Source: Spinellus fusiger (Eukaryota; Mucoromycota; Mucoromycetes; Mucorales; Phycomycetaceae). Taken from it: a stretch of DNA of 35,542 nucleotides. Positions within the stretch are counted from its first letter, which is position 1. Every line of letters begins with the position of its first letter. A program made the translations under genes and the position numbers. Positions 7,362 through 16,426 of the stretch are shown piece by piece. The notes beneath the pieces are model-generated. The model made no database searches, was not told where the DNA came from, and saw nothing but the letters and a program-made list of their open reading frames with translations. The stretch is taken from positions 1 through 35,542 of the forward strand of contig JALLLS010000153.1 of the NCBI GenBank assembly GCA_025094145.1. Direction: 5' to 3'.

Positions 7362-8013
7362 TGTTCCAACTTCAATCCAAAGATTCTCTATGAATAAGTC
7401 AACACAAGTAGTGTGCTGTGACATTCAGAATACTCTATGAAAGCTTGAGTGCACACAAGTAACATAGTACATCTCTGTATCATCTCACTGATTGGTCATA
7501 ACTACAAATCACCTTCTAAAAAGCTCAGTGTACTATTGAACACTTAACAAGAGCCATCTTCATTAAATAATCCTAACAGAACAATATTGACCTATCAGAG
7601 TCAATTGAGTAAAGACTCATAATAATTAATGGTTTCAATAATGGAGTGCTTATCCCAGAAACCAACCATAGGGTTGAATCTAATAATACTACAACTAAGT
7701 AAAACATATGAGCCAACCATAAGGTGGCAGCTATTAATACTACTATAAGGTAGCAATATAGACACCAACCATAAGGTCAAAGAGAGTGAATTCTACCATA
7801 GGGTAGAATGTCCCCACCAACCATATAGTTGTAATTATGAAGCAGCCATAAGGTTGACTATCATAACTACCATAAAGTATAATAAATTATCCTACCATAA
7901 GGTAGAAGCCACTGAAGGATAAGCACCCACCAAAAGTATAAATAGTGAACCTTTCTTTACTCAATAAAAATTATCTTTGTTCAGTCTTGTTAATCTACCT
8001 GTCCAAACAATCT
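7362..8013 (+). mobile_element. LTR-C copy 2, long form
   Basis: Starts TGTTCCAACTTCAATCC and runs through the U3 palindrome array, then GTATAAATAGTGAACC (TATA, about 7937), CTCAATAAAAATTATC (poly(A) signal) and TGTTCAGTCTTGTTAATC, matching the end of LTR-C copy 3. It is about 120 bp longer than copy 3 because the 25-bp motif array is expanded. It interrupts the integrase gene at 7361. Confidence 0.8.
7665..7903. repeat. 25-bp-phased array of palindromic ACCATAAGGT motifs
   Basis: Ten-base motifs close to ACCATAAGGT start at 7665, 7716, 7742, 7768, 7795, 7820, 7845, 7869 and 7894, with a degenerate one at 7691. Spacing is 24-27 bp throughout. Flanks tend to extend the dyad as either AACC...GGTT or TACC...GGTA. 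The array sits in U3 and ends about 35 bp upstream of the TATA box. Copy 3 of this LTR has a five-unit version in the same phase. Confidence 0.85.
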
Positions 8014-8014
8014 C

Positions 8015-8173
8015 AAGGTGATTTGTAGTTATGACCAATCAGTGAGATGATACAGAGATGTACTATATTACTTGTGTGCACTCAAGCTTTCATAGAGTAT
8101 TCTGAATGTCACAGCACACTACTTGTGTTGACTTATTCATAGAGAATCTTTGGATTGAAGTTGGAACACAACA
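8015..8173 (-). mobile_element. Inverted LTR-C 5' segment
   Basis: Reverse complement of the first 150-odd bp of LTR-C (read on the minus strand TGTTGTGTTCCAACTTCAAT), facing copy 2. Together 7362-8173 forms an 812-bp unit with about 155-bp nearly identical inverted ends. It probably arose by an aberrant insertion or template switch. Confidence 0.75.
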
Positions 8174-8860
8174 ACATCTGTATCCCATTTGTTTTTTAAG
8201 ACCTTTCTCAACCTTTTGTATATTGCATTTTTTATTTTTTCTGACTGATAATGAAGTACTATTCATATCTTAATAATAAAATATATATATCTCTATTTTT
8301 TCTATTGCTTGTTAATACAATTATTATTAGAGAATGATTATTATCTTTATATTATCTTTATATTATTAAATAGAAAAGCTATCTCCAGACATTGAGATAC
8401 ATTTATATATATTAGAATAATTGACATATTTTTTAATATCTAATATACATAGGATATTCTATGTATTAATAACTATGTTTTATATTTTAGAAAGTCTATT
8501 ATATACAAAATATAAATTGACTTTTAGATTAATATTTGTTATAAACATAATATAATTTCAAGATATATTGAAATACATTAGAACTAAAATCAACCTTACA
8601 TATAATATTATATTAAGAAATAACCATTTATATTGGGTATATTAAAATCATTATAACTATAATATATTATTGTTAATTGTTTTGTTTATTGGTATAAATT
8701 TATCTTTTTTTAATAACTATATATTAAAAATCAGTAGGATATTATGTGACTTGATATGTACCTCATTATGAATTTAAGTAATTCTATCTAAATTAAAACT
8801 TTATAATAATTATAATGAATAAAATATATATTATCATTATAAGGTAGTATTGTTATGTTT
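8174..8860. other. Very AT-rich gap, no gene seen
   Basis: Mostly A/T with many short TATA/ATAT tracts; no frame, TIR or LTR pattern that I can support. Confidence 0.6.
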
Positions 8861-9184
8861 TGTTGGGAGCCTGGCACTCTCCGGAGTTCTAAAAGAAGAT
8901 AAACATTCTTTTATTGTTGCTGACTCAAATACCATGAGTCATTAGCCGTAACAATTGCTATGTTGATATTCACAGACTAAATGTTAGTCATTAGCTGTAG
9001 GGATTACTGTACTGTTACCCGCAGTACTTGATAACAGTTAGTCATAGCTACATAGAGATTATAGAATTAGAGTAGTATAAATATACAGACTTATACATAC
9101 AGAATAAACTATCTTTCTCTACCCAAAAAGTTCATCCTTCTATTTCCCAAGCCCTCTAAGGCTTTCTATCTCAAGAGTACCTCA
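8861..9184 (+). mobile_element. Putative solo LTR-H
   Basis: Starts TGTTGGGAGCCTGGCACTCT, a typical LTR-like start and locally GC-rich. It has GTAGTATAAATATACAG (TATA, about 9073), ACAGAATAAACTATC as poly(A) signal about 25 bp later, and ends near GAGTACCTCA. Flanks tgttt and agttt are an imperfect duplication, so ends are provisional. Two repeats of TGTTAGTCA(T)TAGCTGTA-type sequence lie in the U3 part. The stretch 9185-9479 is AT-rich with nothing recognised. Confidence 0.45.
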
Positions 9185-9479
9185 AGTTTATTTTAGTTTT
9201 AATCCACTTGTCTAAATAAGAATGAGGGATTATCTTATTTGGAAAGATTATCAGCCAATTGTTAGATTGAAATAAAAATTAGCAGATTCAAAAATATATA
9301 AAACCTATCATTAATTAACAGTCTAATTCTGTAGTTTGATATACAAATAACTACTCTAGATTCTATAAATTAATTGAGTTATTATTTCTTATTAATTTAC
9401 CAATACAACTAATAAATGTTATGAGTTAATGGTTGGAATCAACTGCTACCAATTGGTAAGGCTATCTTATGATAGATAG

Positions 9480-9735
9480 TGTTAAATTCAAAAGGGAATT
9501 AATCAGACTCAAAACAAGATACTTTTATTAAAACAATTTTGACATGTCTATTTATACTAAATAGACAGGTGACTGTGTTATTGAGAATAATCTATTACTG
9601 TTTTAGGATACTGGATAATAATGGCCTGTTCAGTAGACATTAATATGCAGTGTCTTAACTATGATTTACATTGTAGAAAGAAGATGACTTAATAATCAGT
9701 CTGTAACTGCTACCATTGTCTTTATAATTACAACA
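9480..9735 (-). mobile_element. Solo LTR-A copy 4, complete
   Basis: A 256-bp LTR with TG...CA ends and a perfect 5-bp target-site duplication GATAG (9475-9479 and 9736-9740). On the minus strand it has TTTAGTATAAATAG (TATA box) and TTTTAATAAAAG (poly(A) signal) about 20 bp downstream. It is the reference copy of the family. The 5-bp duplication is what LTR-retrotransposon integrases make. Confidence 0.92.
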
Positions 9736-9979
9736 GATAGATATATTTTATGATTAAAAATGGATTTATTAAATATTTTATTGTTATAAGTTTTTGAATC
9801 TATAATATAGAATATAAAAAGTATTGTAAAATTAGAAAAATATTCATAAAATATTTTCTATTTAGTATGTTTAATTTCCTGATAATTAATTTATATGGTA
9901 ATAATAACAATTATCCCTCAATGGTGTCTCAATGCTATTGAGCAAGCTTCACTACTAATAATTACAGTTAGTATTTTAA

Positions 9980-11334
9980 AAAAATGTGCAGAATCTTGTA
10001 GACATTACTGTAATACTTCAACATCTTTTATATTCCCAAAACAACAATCAATTAACCCCCAAATATGCACATTATACCATTGTTCATTGTGATCAAGTTC
10101 AAATGATTTATCTTTATACTTTTGTAACAGTATATAGATACTGTGCTTAACCCAGTCCAAGTCAAACAATTTTGACCTAACATAAGGTTTCTTTTATTCT
10201 TAAGTCTTATTTAGAATGGCTTGTAATTGGCTGGCATTTTGGCAATTGAACTTGTTGATATATTTTTTGAAGTCATCTAGAAGTTTTTTTTGCCATCCCA
10301 ATGCTATTGTGGACTTTAATTTCTTCAATTTCTTCTGGTGTGAACACTTTTTTTTCCTAAATAAATGTTTAAGTCATTTAGATCTAAAATTAATGACTGT
10401 GATGGGTGGTTGGAAACACATGTTTTTTCAAACTCATAAAGCTTGTTTTTAACTATGGTTCCTGTGGATAAAATCCATTTTTTACTTTCAAGTAGTTTCT
10501 TGAAACCATTGTCAACTTTAAGATGCACTTTTGGTTTCATTAAAATTATATAACAGTATGAGTTTTCAATATAGTCTGTTAATCATATGAGAAACATTTA
10601 AAATTATTATAGTTTTGATATTTATATTAAAATTATGATATTATATTCTAATAATCATTTCTAATATACTAAAAGTTTTAAATGCTTGCTTGTTTTTTAA
10701 AATAAGTAAATAAAAAACAATCAATATTTTCTAAACAAACCTAGATTTAGAAAAAACTCTTAATTCAGAATGATATACTATTTCAGAAAAATATACATAA
10801 TTTATAATATACAATTAAAATATAATATACTATTAAAATATAATATACTATATATTTGTTTTAATTTGAATTGTTCTTCTATATACAAACCATGCTTTTC
10901 TTTTAAATGATTTGTCAAATCATCTAACTTCTCAAAGTGGTTGGAGCAACTAATACATCCAAAGACATACACAATATTTTTCTATTATATAGAGAATGTA
11001 TATTAGTAGAATTATAGTAAAATCAAATAAATTTTACTCTTTTTCTAGCTTCTGATGCAGAAATAAACTTTTTACTAAAAAAACACATTAAAAAATAATT
11101 ACTTTTTTATAAAAATATTCTTACTATTTTGTGTTATACGTTCTTGATTTTGTGTTAGGGTAGTATATGCCTATGAATTAGAATAAAATTAGTAATTTAT
11201 TTAGAAAATAAGAATAAAAACCCACCTTCTACTGTAATATGATGATCATGCAAACATCTGGCATCCACAAATCTTCCATATTGACATAAGTGGCATTTGT
11301 ATTCTAATGAGTAATATTCTACTTTTTGTGACAT
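9980..11334 (-). pseudogene. Gene A: decayed zinc-finger/nuclease-family gene
   Basis: Minus strand, spliced remnants. Exon 1 from ATG 11334 has MSQKVEYYSLEYKCHLCQYG and a C-x2-C...H-x-x-H finger-like motif, with a donor near 11225. A later exon (about 10985-10870) encodes a clean C2H2 finger, YVFGCISCSNHF...NHLKEKHG (C-x2-C-x12-H-x4-H). After an AT-rich intron ending near 10573 comes LMKPKVHLKVDNGFKKLLES, then WILSTGTIVKNKLYEF and HPSQSLILDLNDLN. The frame shifts at an 8-A run (about 10342-10349, VFTPEEIEEIK in +1) and again further on. The last readable part is LDWVKHSIYILLQKYKDKSF then NEQWYNVHIWGLIDCCFG (about 10150-10030). I recall this module order (LSTG.VE, HSI..LL, LEAWY..HIW) from a large mucoralean family. 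The nuclease-like C terminus is lost here. Confidence 0.6.
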
Positions 11335-11405
11335 TCTTTGTAAAATCAAGTAATGAAAAGAAAGAAGTTTTATAAAGAAAAAAAAGAAATAGAAAAATTC
11401 AGGTA

Positions 11406-11577
11406 CACACCCAAAGATTTTTTGGCTTTTAAGCAGTGACACAGATTCTCCTTTACATGGGTCCTAAAAATGCACCCTTTATAAAAATATATTTTAAAAT
11501 AAAAGGTTGCAGATATCCAAATTATTATTTCTTTTTATAAAATACCTCAATATCAAACTTTATTATTAATAGAATAT
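11406..11577 (+). mobile_element. El-6: R-end fragment of the El DNA transposon
   Basis: Begins after TA (11404-11405) with CACACCCAAAGATTTTTTGG and CTTTTAAGCAGTGAC, the R end of the El family. It carries internal sequence (ACCTCAATATCAAACTTTAT) shared with El-1 and is interrupted at about 11578 by a mariner-like fragment. It lies about 70 bp upstream of gene A. Confidence 0.7.
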
Positions 11578-11834
11578 ATACCTTTTTTGGAAAGTGTTTG
11601 CACAACCTCAGAAAAAAATTGCACACTTTATATTTCACTTTTCTTTAATTTTTTACAGAGTTTATATTTTACTTTTTGCAAAATTTTATAGATGTTTTTG
11701 CATACTTTTCAAAATATTATTTCTTCAACAGTGAGCTTACAAATTTACTATGAAGATGGATAGGAAAATGCTATTGACAAATTGGGCAGTAAACCTATAT
11801 TGATAGATGTAGTTAAAGAATGATTTCTTCAGAA
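11578..11834 (+). mobile_element. Mariner-like element fragment (Mar-1)
   Basis: Starts TTTTTTGGAAAGTGTTTGCA and CAACCTCAGAAAAAAATTGC, matching the left end of Mar-2 at 26000. It includes the start of the transposase (IYYEDG-like, from AAATTTACTATGAAGATGG) and stops at 11834 where El-5 begins. It is inserted in El-6. Confidence 0.7.
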
Positions 11835-11836
11835 TA

Positions 11837-11907
11837 CACACCCAAAGATTTTTGGGATATATAAGGAAATATCCTGAGAATAAAATTGCAATATTCTAAT
11901 TATTGGC
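11837..11907 (+). mobile_element. El-5: L-end fragment
   Basis: After TA (11835-11836): CACACCCAAAGATTTTTGGG and ATATATAAGGAAATATCCTG, the L end of El (same as the ends at 21078, 23595 and 32817). It is inserted in Mar-1 at a TA and itself cut at the TA of GGCTAATG by El-4. Confidence 0.75.
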
Positions 11908-11909
11908 TA

Positions 11910-12456
11910 CACACCCAAAGATTTTTCTGGCCTTTAAGCAATGATATCACCTTTTAAAACTGAAAATTTCCTGCCTTTTATGGAACTGTACTTGAAATCA
12001 AAGGTTTGCGAGTATCCAATATTTTCTTACCTTTTATAGAATACCTCAATATCAAATTGTATTATCAATAAAAATATTGTTTATTGTTGTCTTTGGGTTT
12101 TTAGGCCAAAGGTATATGGAACAGTAGAACTTGTAGTTAAACTCTATTGTTTATTAAATGGAATTACTACATCTTTTATACTTTTCTAATTGTATAGATT
12201 CAGGGGCTAACTATCAAAAATGCTATGAACTATCAACATCCCTTGATATTCAATAGAGTCTCCTTCTTAGTTTGGTAATAAATGAGTGCTTGTTCCAAAA
12301 GAAGTGATCCATCCAAATATAGAAAATGTCTTCATGACATTATGGATAAAATTGTTTATTATAATAATATAGCTAATAATAATATAGCTAATAATACTGT
12401 AACTAATAATATACTATTATTATAGCTACTGCTGTTCTTGGTATATTCCTTTATAG
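11910..12456 (+). mobile_element. El-4: R-half, interrupted by LTR-E
   Basis: After TA (11908-11909): CACACCCAAAGATTTTTCTG then GCCTTTAAGCAATGATATC (R end). Its interior matches El-1 (ACCTCAATATCAAATTGTAT, TATGGATAAAATTG, TAGCTACTG). LTR-E is inserted at 12085-12339. The element stops at 12456 where LTR-B copy 2 starts. A local AATAATATAGCT duplication is present at about 12362-12400. Confidence 0.75.
12085..12339 (-). mobile_element. Solo LTR-E inside El-4
   Basis: 255 bp with TG...CA ends, flanked by ttat (12081-12084 and 12340-12343). Joining the flanks gives GTTTATGGATAAAATTG, exactly the uninterrupted El-1 sequence, so the boundaries are firm. On the minus strand it has AAAAGTATAAAAGATG (TATA box) and ATTTAATAAAC (poly(A) signal). 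A fragment of the same LTR is at 19939-20029. Confidence 0.88.
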
Positions 12457-12630
12457 TGTTGAAAATGTGAAGGAATGTGTCCCTACATTTCTGAGAAATC
12501 ATTAGTGTAAATGAAATTACCTTAGCTTAGAAAAAAGCTATATAACTAGATGAAAAAACCATCATTGGTATCTTTGAGAAATTTACTTTTTATATTACCA
12601 AGCACACCTCTTGCTTCTGGTTTTTGAACA
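12457..12630 (+). mobile_element. LTR-B copy 2
   Basis: 174 bp, TGTTGAAAATGTGAAGGAAT...TTTTTGAACA, homologous to the 173-bp copies at 6244 and 15167. The pol-coding start of the LTR (ENVKEF-type) is degraded after five codons. No target-site duplication was recognised. Confidence 0.7.
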
Positions 12631-13126
12631 CTTATTTCTCCTTTATCAAAAACAATCATTGAACACCTTTATTCAATGAGTACTACCCAGAAACTATTTT
12701 ACCAGCAAGCTCCAAGGTTCTCAGGTTCCACAGACACAATGGCTGTGAACACATGGATCACTGAGATGGACCTTTGAAAGATGGATCTCTTTGACAAGGT
12801 GGGCCCTTACATAGCTACTATCCTACAGATATGAAAACTGGAAGGGGCAGCAGCCAAATCAGTTGGAGTACAATCAATTAGATCCCCAGAAGAACTCTAC
12901 ACACATCTAAGAGCTTTCTTCTCCATGTATACCTACAGAACAGCTCTAGGTGCAAAGCTTGACAATGGAGACTTTTTTCCCAGTTCACAGCACCACAAAG
13001 CACCAGAGAAGCCATGGATATCTATAAGCTATTGAAGCCATCAAATGCAGCAGCCCATATGATTGCAAAGGCTCTTAGCAATGCTTTTCCTAGACTTTGG
13101 CAGCTCACAGGCACTCAGCCTATCCA
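12631..13126 (+). other. Possible decayed retroelement gag region
   Basis: Less AT-rich than its surroundings and lying between LTR-B copy 2 and LTR-C copy 3. In one frame from about 12739 it reads MAVNTWITEMD, stop, KMDLFDKVGPYIATILQI, stop, KLEGAAAKSVGVQ and PEELYTHLRAFFSMYTYRTA before further stops. The WITEMD...GAAA pattern resembles the start of some Ty3-type gag proteins. The call is weak. Confidence 0.3.
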
Positions 13127-13657
13127 TGTTGTGATTATTCAGACAAGTAGAAAGTAACAAGACTGAACAAAGATAATTTTTATTAAGTGAAGGGTGGTTC
13201 ATTATTTATACTTTTTGTGGGTGCTTATCCTTCAGTGGCATTTTACCTTTTGGTAGTTAATGATTAGTCCATGGCATAGCTTATTGATAGATGCAACCAT
13301 ATGGTTGGTGTAGATGATTTATCCTATGGTAGTTTACATAGGTGTAGCCTTATGGTTGGTTCATTGAATAAGCACACCATTATAGACCCATCTATTATGT
13401 CTTCACTTTTAATTGCCTTTGATAGGTCTTATTTAATCCACTAAGGATTTATAGATGAAGGCAGCTCATTAAGTGTCCAATAATAATTTGAGCTTAGAAG
13501 GTTGATTTGTAGTTACAACCAATCAGTGAGATGATACAGAGATGTACTATGGTACTTGTGTGCACTCAAGCTTTCATAGAGTATTATGAATGTCACAGCA
13601 TACTACTCATGTTGACCAATTCATGAAGAATCTTTGGATTGAAGTTGGAACACAACA
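13127..13657 (-). mobile_element. LTR-C copy 3, complete short form
   Basis: 531 bp with TG...CA ends. On the minus strand it runs TGTTGTGTTCCAACTTCAAT..., a five-unit dyad array, AAAAAGTATAAATAATGAAC (TATA), TTAATAAAAATTATC (poly(A) signal) and AATCACAACA. Array motifs on the printed strand are near 13245, 13268, 13296, 13320 and 13346, again about 25 bp apart. No target-site duplication is visible (atcca / gagag). Confidence 0.85.
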
Positions 13658-13823
13658 GAGAGACTAAGATAAAATCAATAAATAAATAAAATACATTTTA
13701 GGTGAAAGAGAAGTTAGTTTAATGGCCTTCACATAATAAGATTTATAATCATTTTTTGAATAACAATGCTTGATACAATAACCAATAATATTATTGAACA
13801 ATGAAAGGAGAGAGAGAAAGACA

Positions 13824-14896
13824 TTAATCATTTTTCTTGAATCTATTGTACTGTACAGGCAATACTTCAGCATTCTTGTATTTAATAACATTGGTTTTCT
13901 GTTTCAGTTGAGCATAACAATCACCCCAATTCATGCATTTGCATGTTGATTTATATTTCTCAATGAACTCCATAGTATTCTTGTACCTTTCTTCATCTGC
14001 ACTTTTACCAGTTGTCATATTATTAGAAGGTTCTTTATTATCCACTTCCTCAAAACGTATTTTTACTTGTTATAGTTTACATATTCCAGAAACAGCTTCT
14101 TCTTGTAATTCAGGCAAGTCATATTGTATACGTTCTACAGTATTTAATATTTTTCTGTAATGCTGGGTACCAATATCACACACACAATGTATTGCATCCA
14201 GAAGCTCTGTTTCACATTTAATAGACTGTTCCAGAAAATCCTTGGCTATCTGAAATAATGATTGAGTCACAGGATCCTTCCACAGATTACTTTCTAATAA
14301 ACATGTTTGTTGTTTTATTAAAAAGGCTGATAATGCAGTGAATGGGTGAAGTTCAGTGTTGGTTGAATGAAAAGTACTATCCACATTGACAAGATAACAT
14401 TTCTTTGCCCAATATTCGCATGATAGAGATAGAGCACAAAAGTTGTTGAGGTGGGGTGTATTGTCTGTACATATGCTTGTGGTCTTGGTGTTAAATATAA
14501 GTAAAATAGACAATACTTTATATCTGTTATATGCCATAATACAGTAATGTGCTGCTCAGTTCATAAAATCAGTGTTAACCGTTGCTTGCACTTCTACAAT
14601 AATAGGTGGTTAGTCCAAAGACACACACATAGGCTCATAAACAATGTCAGATCTGAGGCTATGATTCTATTCTGCATCCCTAATTCTATAAGCATTTCCA
14701 GTGGTATCCATTAAAGTTCTTATAATTATGTTCTTCACATCAGGATGTTTCAAAATGATTTTACTCATTTGATCAGAGCCAGGCCGTTCTGTGAAGGGTA
14801 TTTGGTATGTCAATAATTTTCCTATTTGTATAGAGCAATATTAAGAATTAGTTAAATTATCAACTAAGTAACATTAAACCTACCTTGAGAAGCCAT
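13824..14896 (-). pseudogene. Decayed EVQ-type PD-(D/E)XK-like gene
   Basis: Exon 1 is MASQ (ATG 14896). A 62-bp GT-AG intron (14822-14883) contains the branch-like ACTAAT. Then one long exon stays in frame to a stop at 13824, about 337 codons in all. It reads KLLTYQIPFTERPGSDQMSK, NIIIRTLMDTTGNAYRIRDAE, SDIVYEP, PPIIVEVQATVNTDFM and AAHYCIMAYNRYKVL. The D-I-V-Y ... V-E-V-Q pair fits the D ... E-x-Q/K metal-binding pattern of PD-(D/E)XK nuclease-fold proteins. I recall many mucoralean paralogues with DIVY..PPIIIEVQ, function unknown. Four in-frame stops break it: TAG 14667-14669, TAA 14610-14612, TGA 14556-14558 and TAA 14070-14072. No frameshift is needed, so decay is recent or substitution-driven. 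Confidence 0.7.
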
Positions 14897-15036
14897 TTTA
14901 CAAGAACTGTAGCAGAGACGTAATGTAATTGTAAAAGAAATGTAACAAAACCATAATATGACAGTCATAAAGCATTATAACATAATTGTAGCTTAGAGTT
15001 CCTCCATCCAATAATAATAGCTAAATACAAATATCT

Positions 15037-15091
15037 GTAACAGAAACGTAACAGAAACGTAACAGAAACGTAACAAAACCATAACAGAAAT
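15037..15091. repeat. Five 11-bp tandem repeats
   Basis: GTAACAGAAAC repeated at 15037, 15048 and 15059, then GTAACAAAACC and ATAACAGAAAT. Related GTAACA/AGAAACG words occur upstream at about 14908-14990. The repeats lie between the pseudogene start and LTR-B copy 3. The rest of 14897-15166 shows no gene. Confidence 0.85.
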
Positions 15092-15166
15092 GTATACAAT
15101 CAACTGTGCTGACTGGAACTTTATACAACATTCTATTAATGTATTTGAAGATTGTATTATTGAGAA

Positions 15167-15339
15167 TGTCAAAGAATTTGACCCACACATTCCAAGAGAT
15201 ATTGCTATTGTATGAATTAGATTAATATAATATAGTCTAAAAAGTATATAAGTTGTTGTAAATGTTGTAGTATATAGCTTTGAGAAATATAACTCTTTTA
15301 TTACTAAATACACCTCTTGTTCCTGGTCGTTTCTGAACA
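15167..15339 (+). mobile_element. LTR-B copy 3
   Basis: 173 bp, TGTCAAAGAATTTGACC...TTTCTGAACA, with TATA-like AAGTATATAAG and CTCTTTTATTAC. It is preceded by 29 bp that continue the pol reading frame (VFEDCIIENVKEFDPHIP) into the LTR, so a short piece of element interior is retained upstream. Confidence 0.8.
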
Positions 15340-15562
15340 TTATAAATGAAATATCATTATAAATTGGTCTATTATAATAAAGGATGCTGTTGTTTGGACC
15401 ACAAAATCAACCTCTTGAGAATGAGAATAGTTAATATTTGCAGTCTAACAGTAACAAAACTTTTTTTAAAAAATAAATAAATAAAACTTAATTAAAATAA
15501 AACGACACTACTTATATATTCACATCTAATCTATTGTGCTACTAGCTAGATTGATTACTCTA

Positions 15563-16426
15563 CAGTCCCAAGTAATAAGTGACTAGACAAAAGATAAACT
15601 TTTATTTTTTATTCTTCAAAAATAAAATAGAGGTCTTTTTCTTTTCTTTTATAACTTAATCAAAAGATGACTTTAAGTAATAAAAATCAGCCAACTCTTA
15701 GACAAGAACATAAAGATAGTCCTATCAAAAGAAGAGAGCATGGCATGTTTATTAGAGGTCAAATCATAGGACAATGGGAAATGTATGCTACTTATCAAGA
15801 AATTACTGACAATCTTGACATCCCAAAGAGCACAGTGGGCAAGAGTGTCCTATTGTATAAAAACAAAGGTACAATTCAAATCAAAATGCATACAATAAGA
15901 CATGAAAAGGTGTCATTTAATTCAAAACTAACAATTGTTTTGTCTATTTTCAGAAACCCTATGCAAACAATTACATTTCATTTGAGAAATATGAATGATT
16001 CAGATATGAATATTTACCATAGCACATTTATAAAACACATGAATGAACTCGGGTCTTTTTCATGCTCAACATCAAAACAACCTAGTATGACACTTAATCA
16101 CAAACATACCAATGCAAAACAGCTTGAATGATGCTTGTATAGTGAATGGGAGAAGATCCCAAATAAATTTCTGGGAAATTTAGTGGATAGCATGCCAAGG
16201 AGGTGCTCTGCTGTGATGAAGAATAAAGGCTTTACTACAAAGTACAAAGCAATACTTTTATAATAAAAAATGTAGACAATCATCTAAAGAACAACTGTTC
16301 CAAATATTGTATTATTCCATGAATGTTTTATTATGAATATCTTAGACTGATAGATATGCCTTTATTTTTCAAAATAATAGTAATTTCAAAATAATTTTTT
16401 GTTTAGTCACTTATTACTTGGGACTA
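15563..16426 (+). mobile_element. Internally deleted Tc1-like element, copy 1
   Basis: 864 bp. Terminal inverted repeats (C/T)AGTCCCAAGTAATAAGTG and ACTAGACAAA, with TA dinucleotides outside each end (15561-15562 and 16427-16428), as expected for Tc1/mariner insertion. It encodes one 154-residue ORF plus the transposase C-terminal tail, but no catalytic DDE core. A near-identical inverted copy is at 26757-27598. Confidence 0.85.
15667..16131 (+). CDS. Truncated Tc1-like transposase, DNA-binding part only
   Basis: 154 residues, ATG to TGA, intact in both copies. Residues about 29-66 (RGQIIGQWEMYATYQEITDN, IPKSTVGKSVLLYKNKG) form the first helix-turn-helix of the bipartite paired-like domain of Tc1 transposases. 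Residues about 82-135 (SKLTIVLSIFRNPMQTITFH, IYHSTFIKHMNELGSFSCST, then SKQPSMTLNHKHTNAKQL) match the second one. After the TGA at 16129-16131 the same frame continues with SEWEKIPNKFLGNLVDSMPR and NKGFTTKY, the usual Tc1 C terminus. The D, D and E catalytic motifs in between are deleted. The product could bind its own inverted repeats without cutting, i.e. act as a repressor like the KP product of P elements. This is inference; the ORF may also be inert. Confidence 0.7.
   Translation: MTLSNKNQPTLRQEHKDSPIKRREHGMFIRGQIIGQWEMYATYQEITDNLDIPKSTVGKSVLLYKNKGTIQIKMHTIRHEKVSFNSKLTIVLSIFRNPMQTITFHLRNMNDSDMNIYHSTFIKHMNELGSFSCSTSKQPSMTLNHKHTNAKQLE

Noticed and set aside
7362..8173. A TIR DNA transposon (MITE) of 812 bp
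   Set aside because: The left part is a complete LTR with TATA and poly(A) signals matching LTR-C copy 3; only the last 159 bp are an inverted partial copy, so it is a rearranged LTR.
9895..10092. Plus-strand frame of 65 codons
   Set aside because: It is antisense to the decayed 3' end of gene A, which reads with the family motifs on the minus strand.
13824..14896. Alternative genetic code (stop reassignment) to explain in-frame stops
   Set aside because: The three tRNAs are ordinary, TAA, TAG and TGA all occur as interruptions, and neighbouring pseudogenes also have frameshifts; decay is simpler.
15037..15091. CRISPR-like array from the short direct repeats
   Set aside because: Units are 11 bp with no spacers, and the DNA is clearly eukaryotic.
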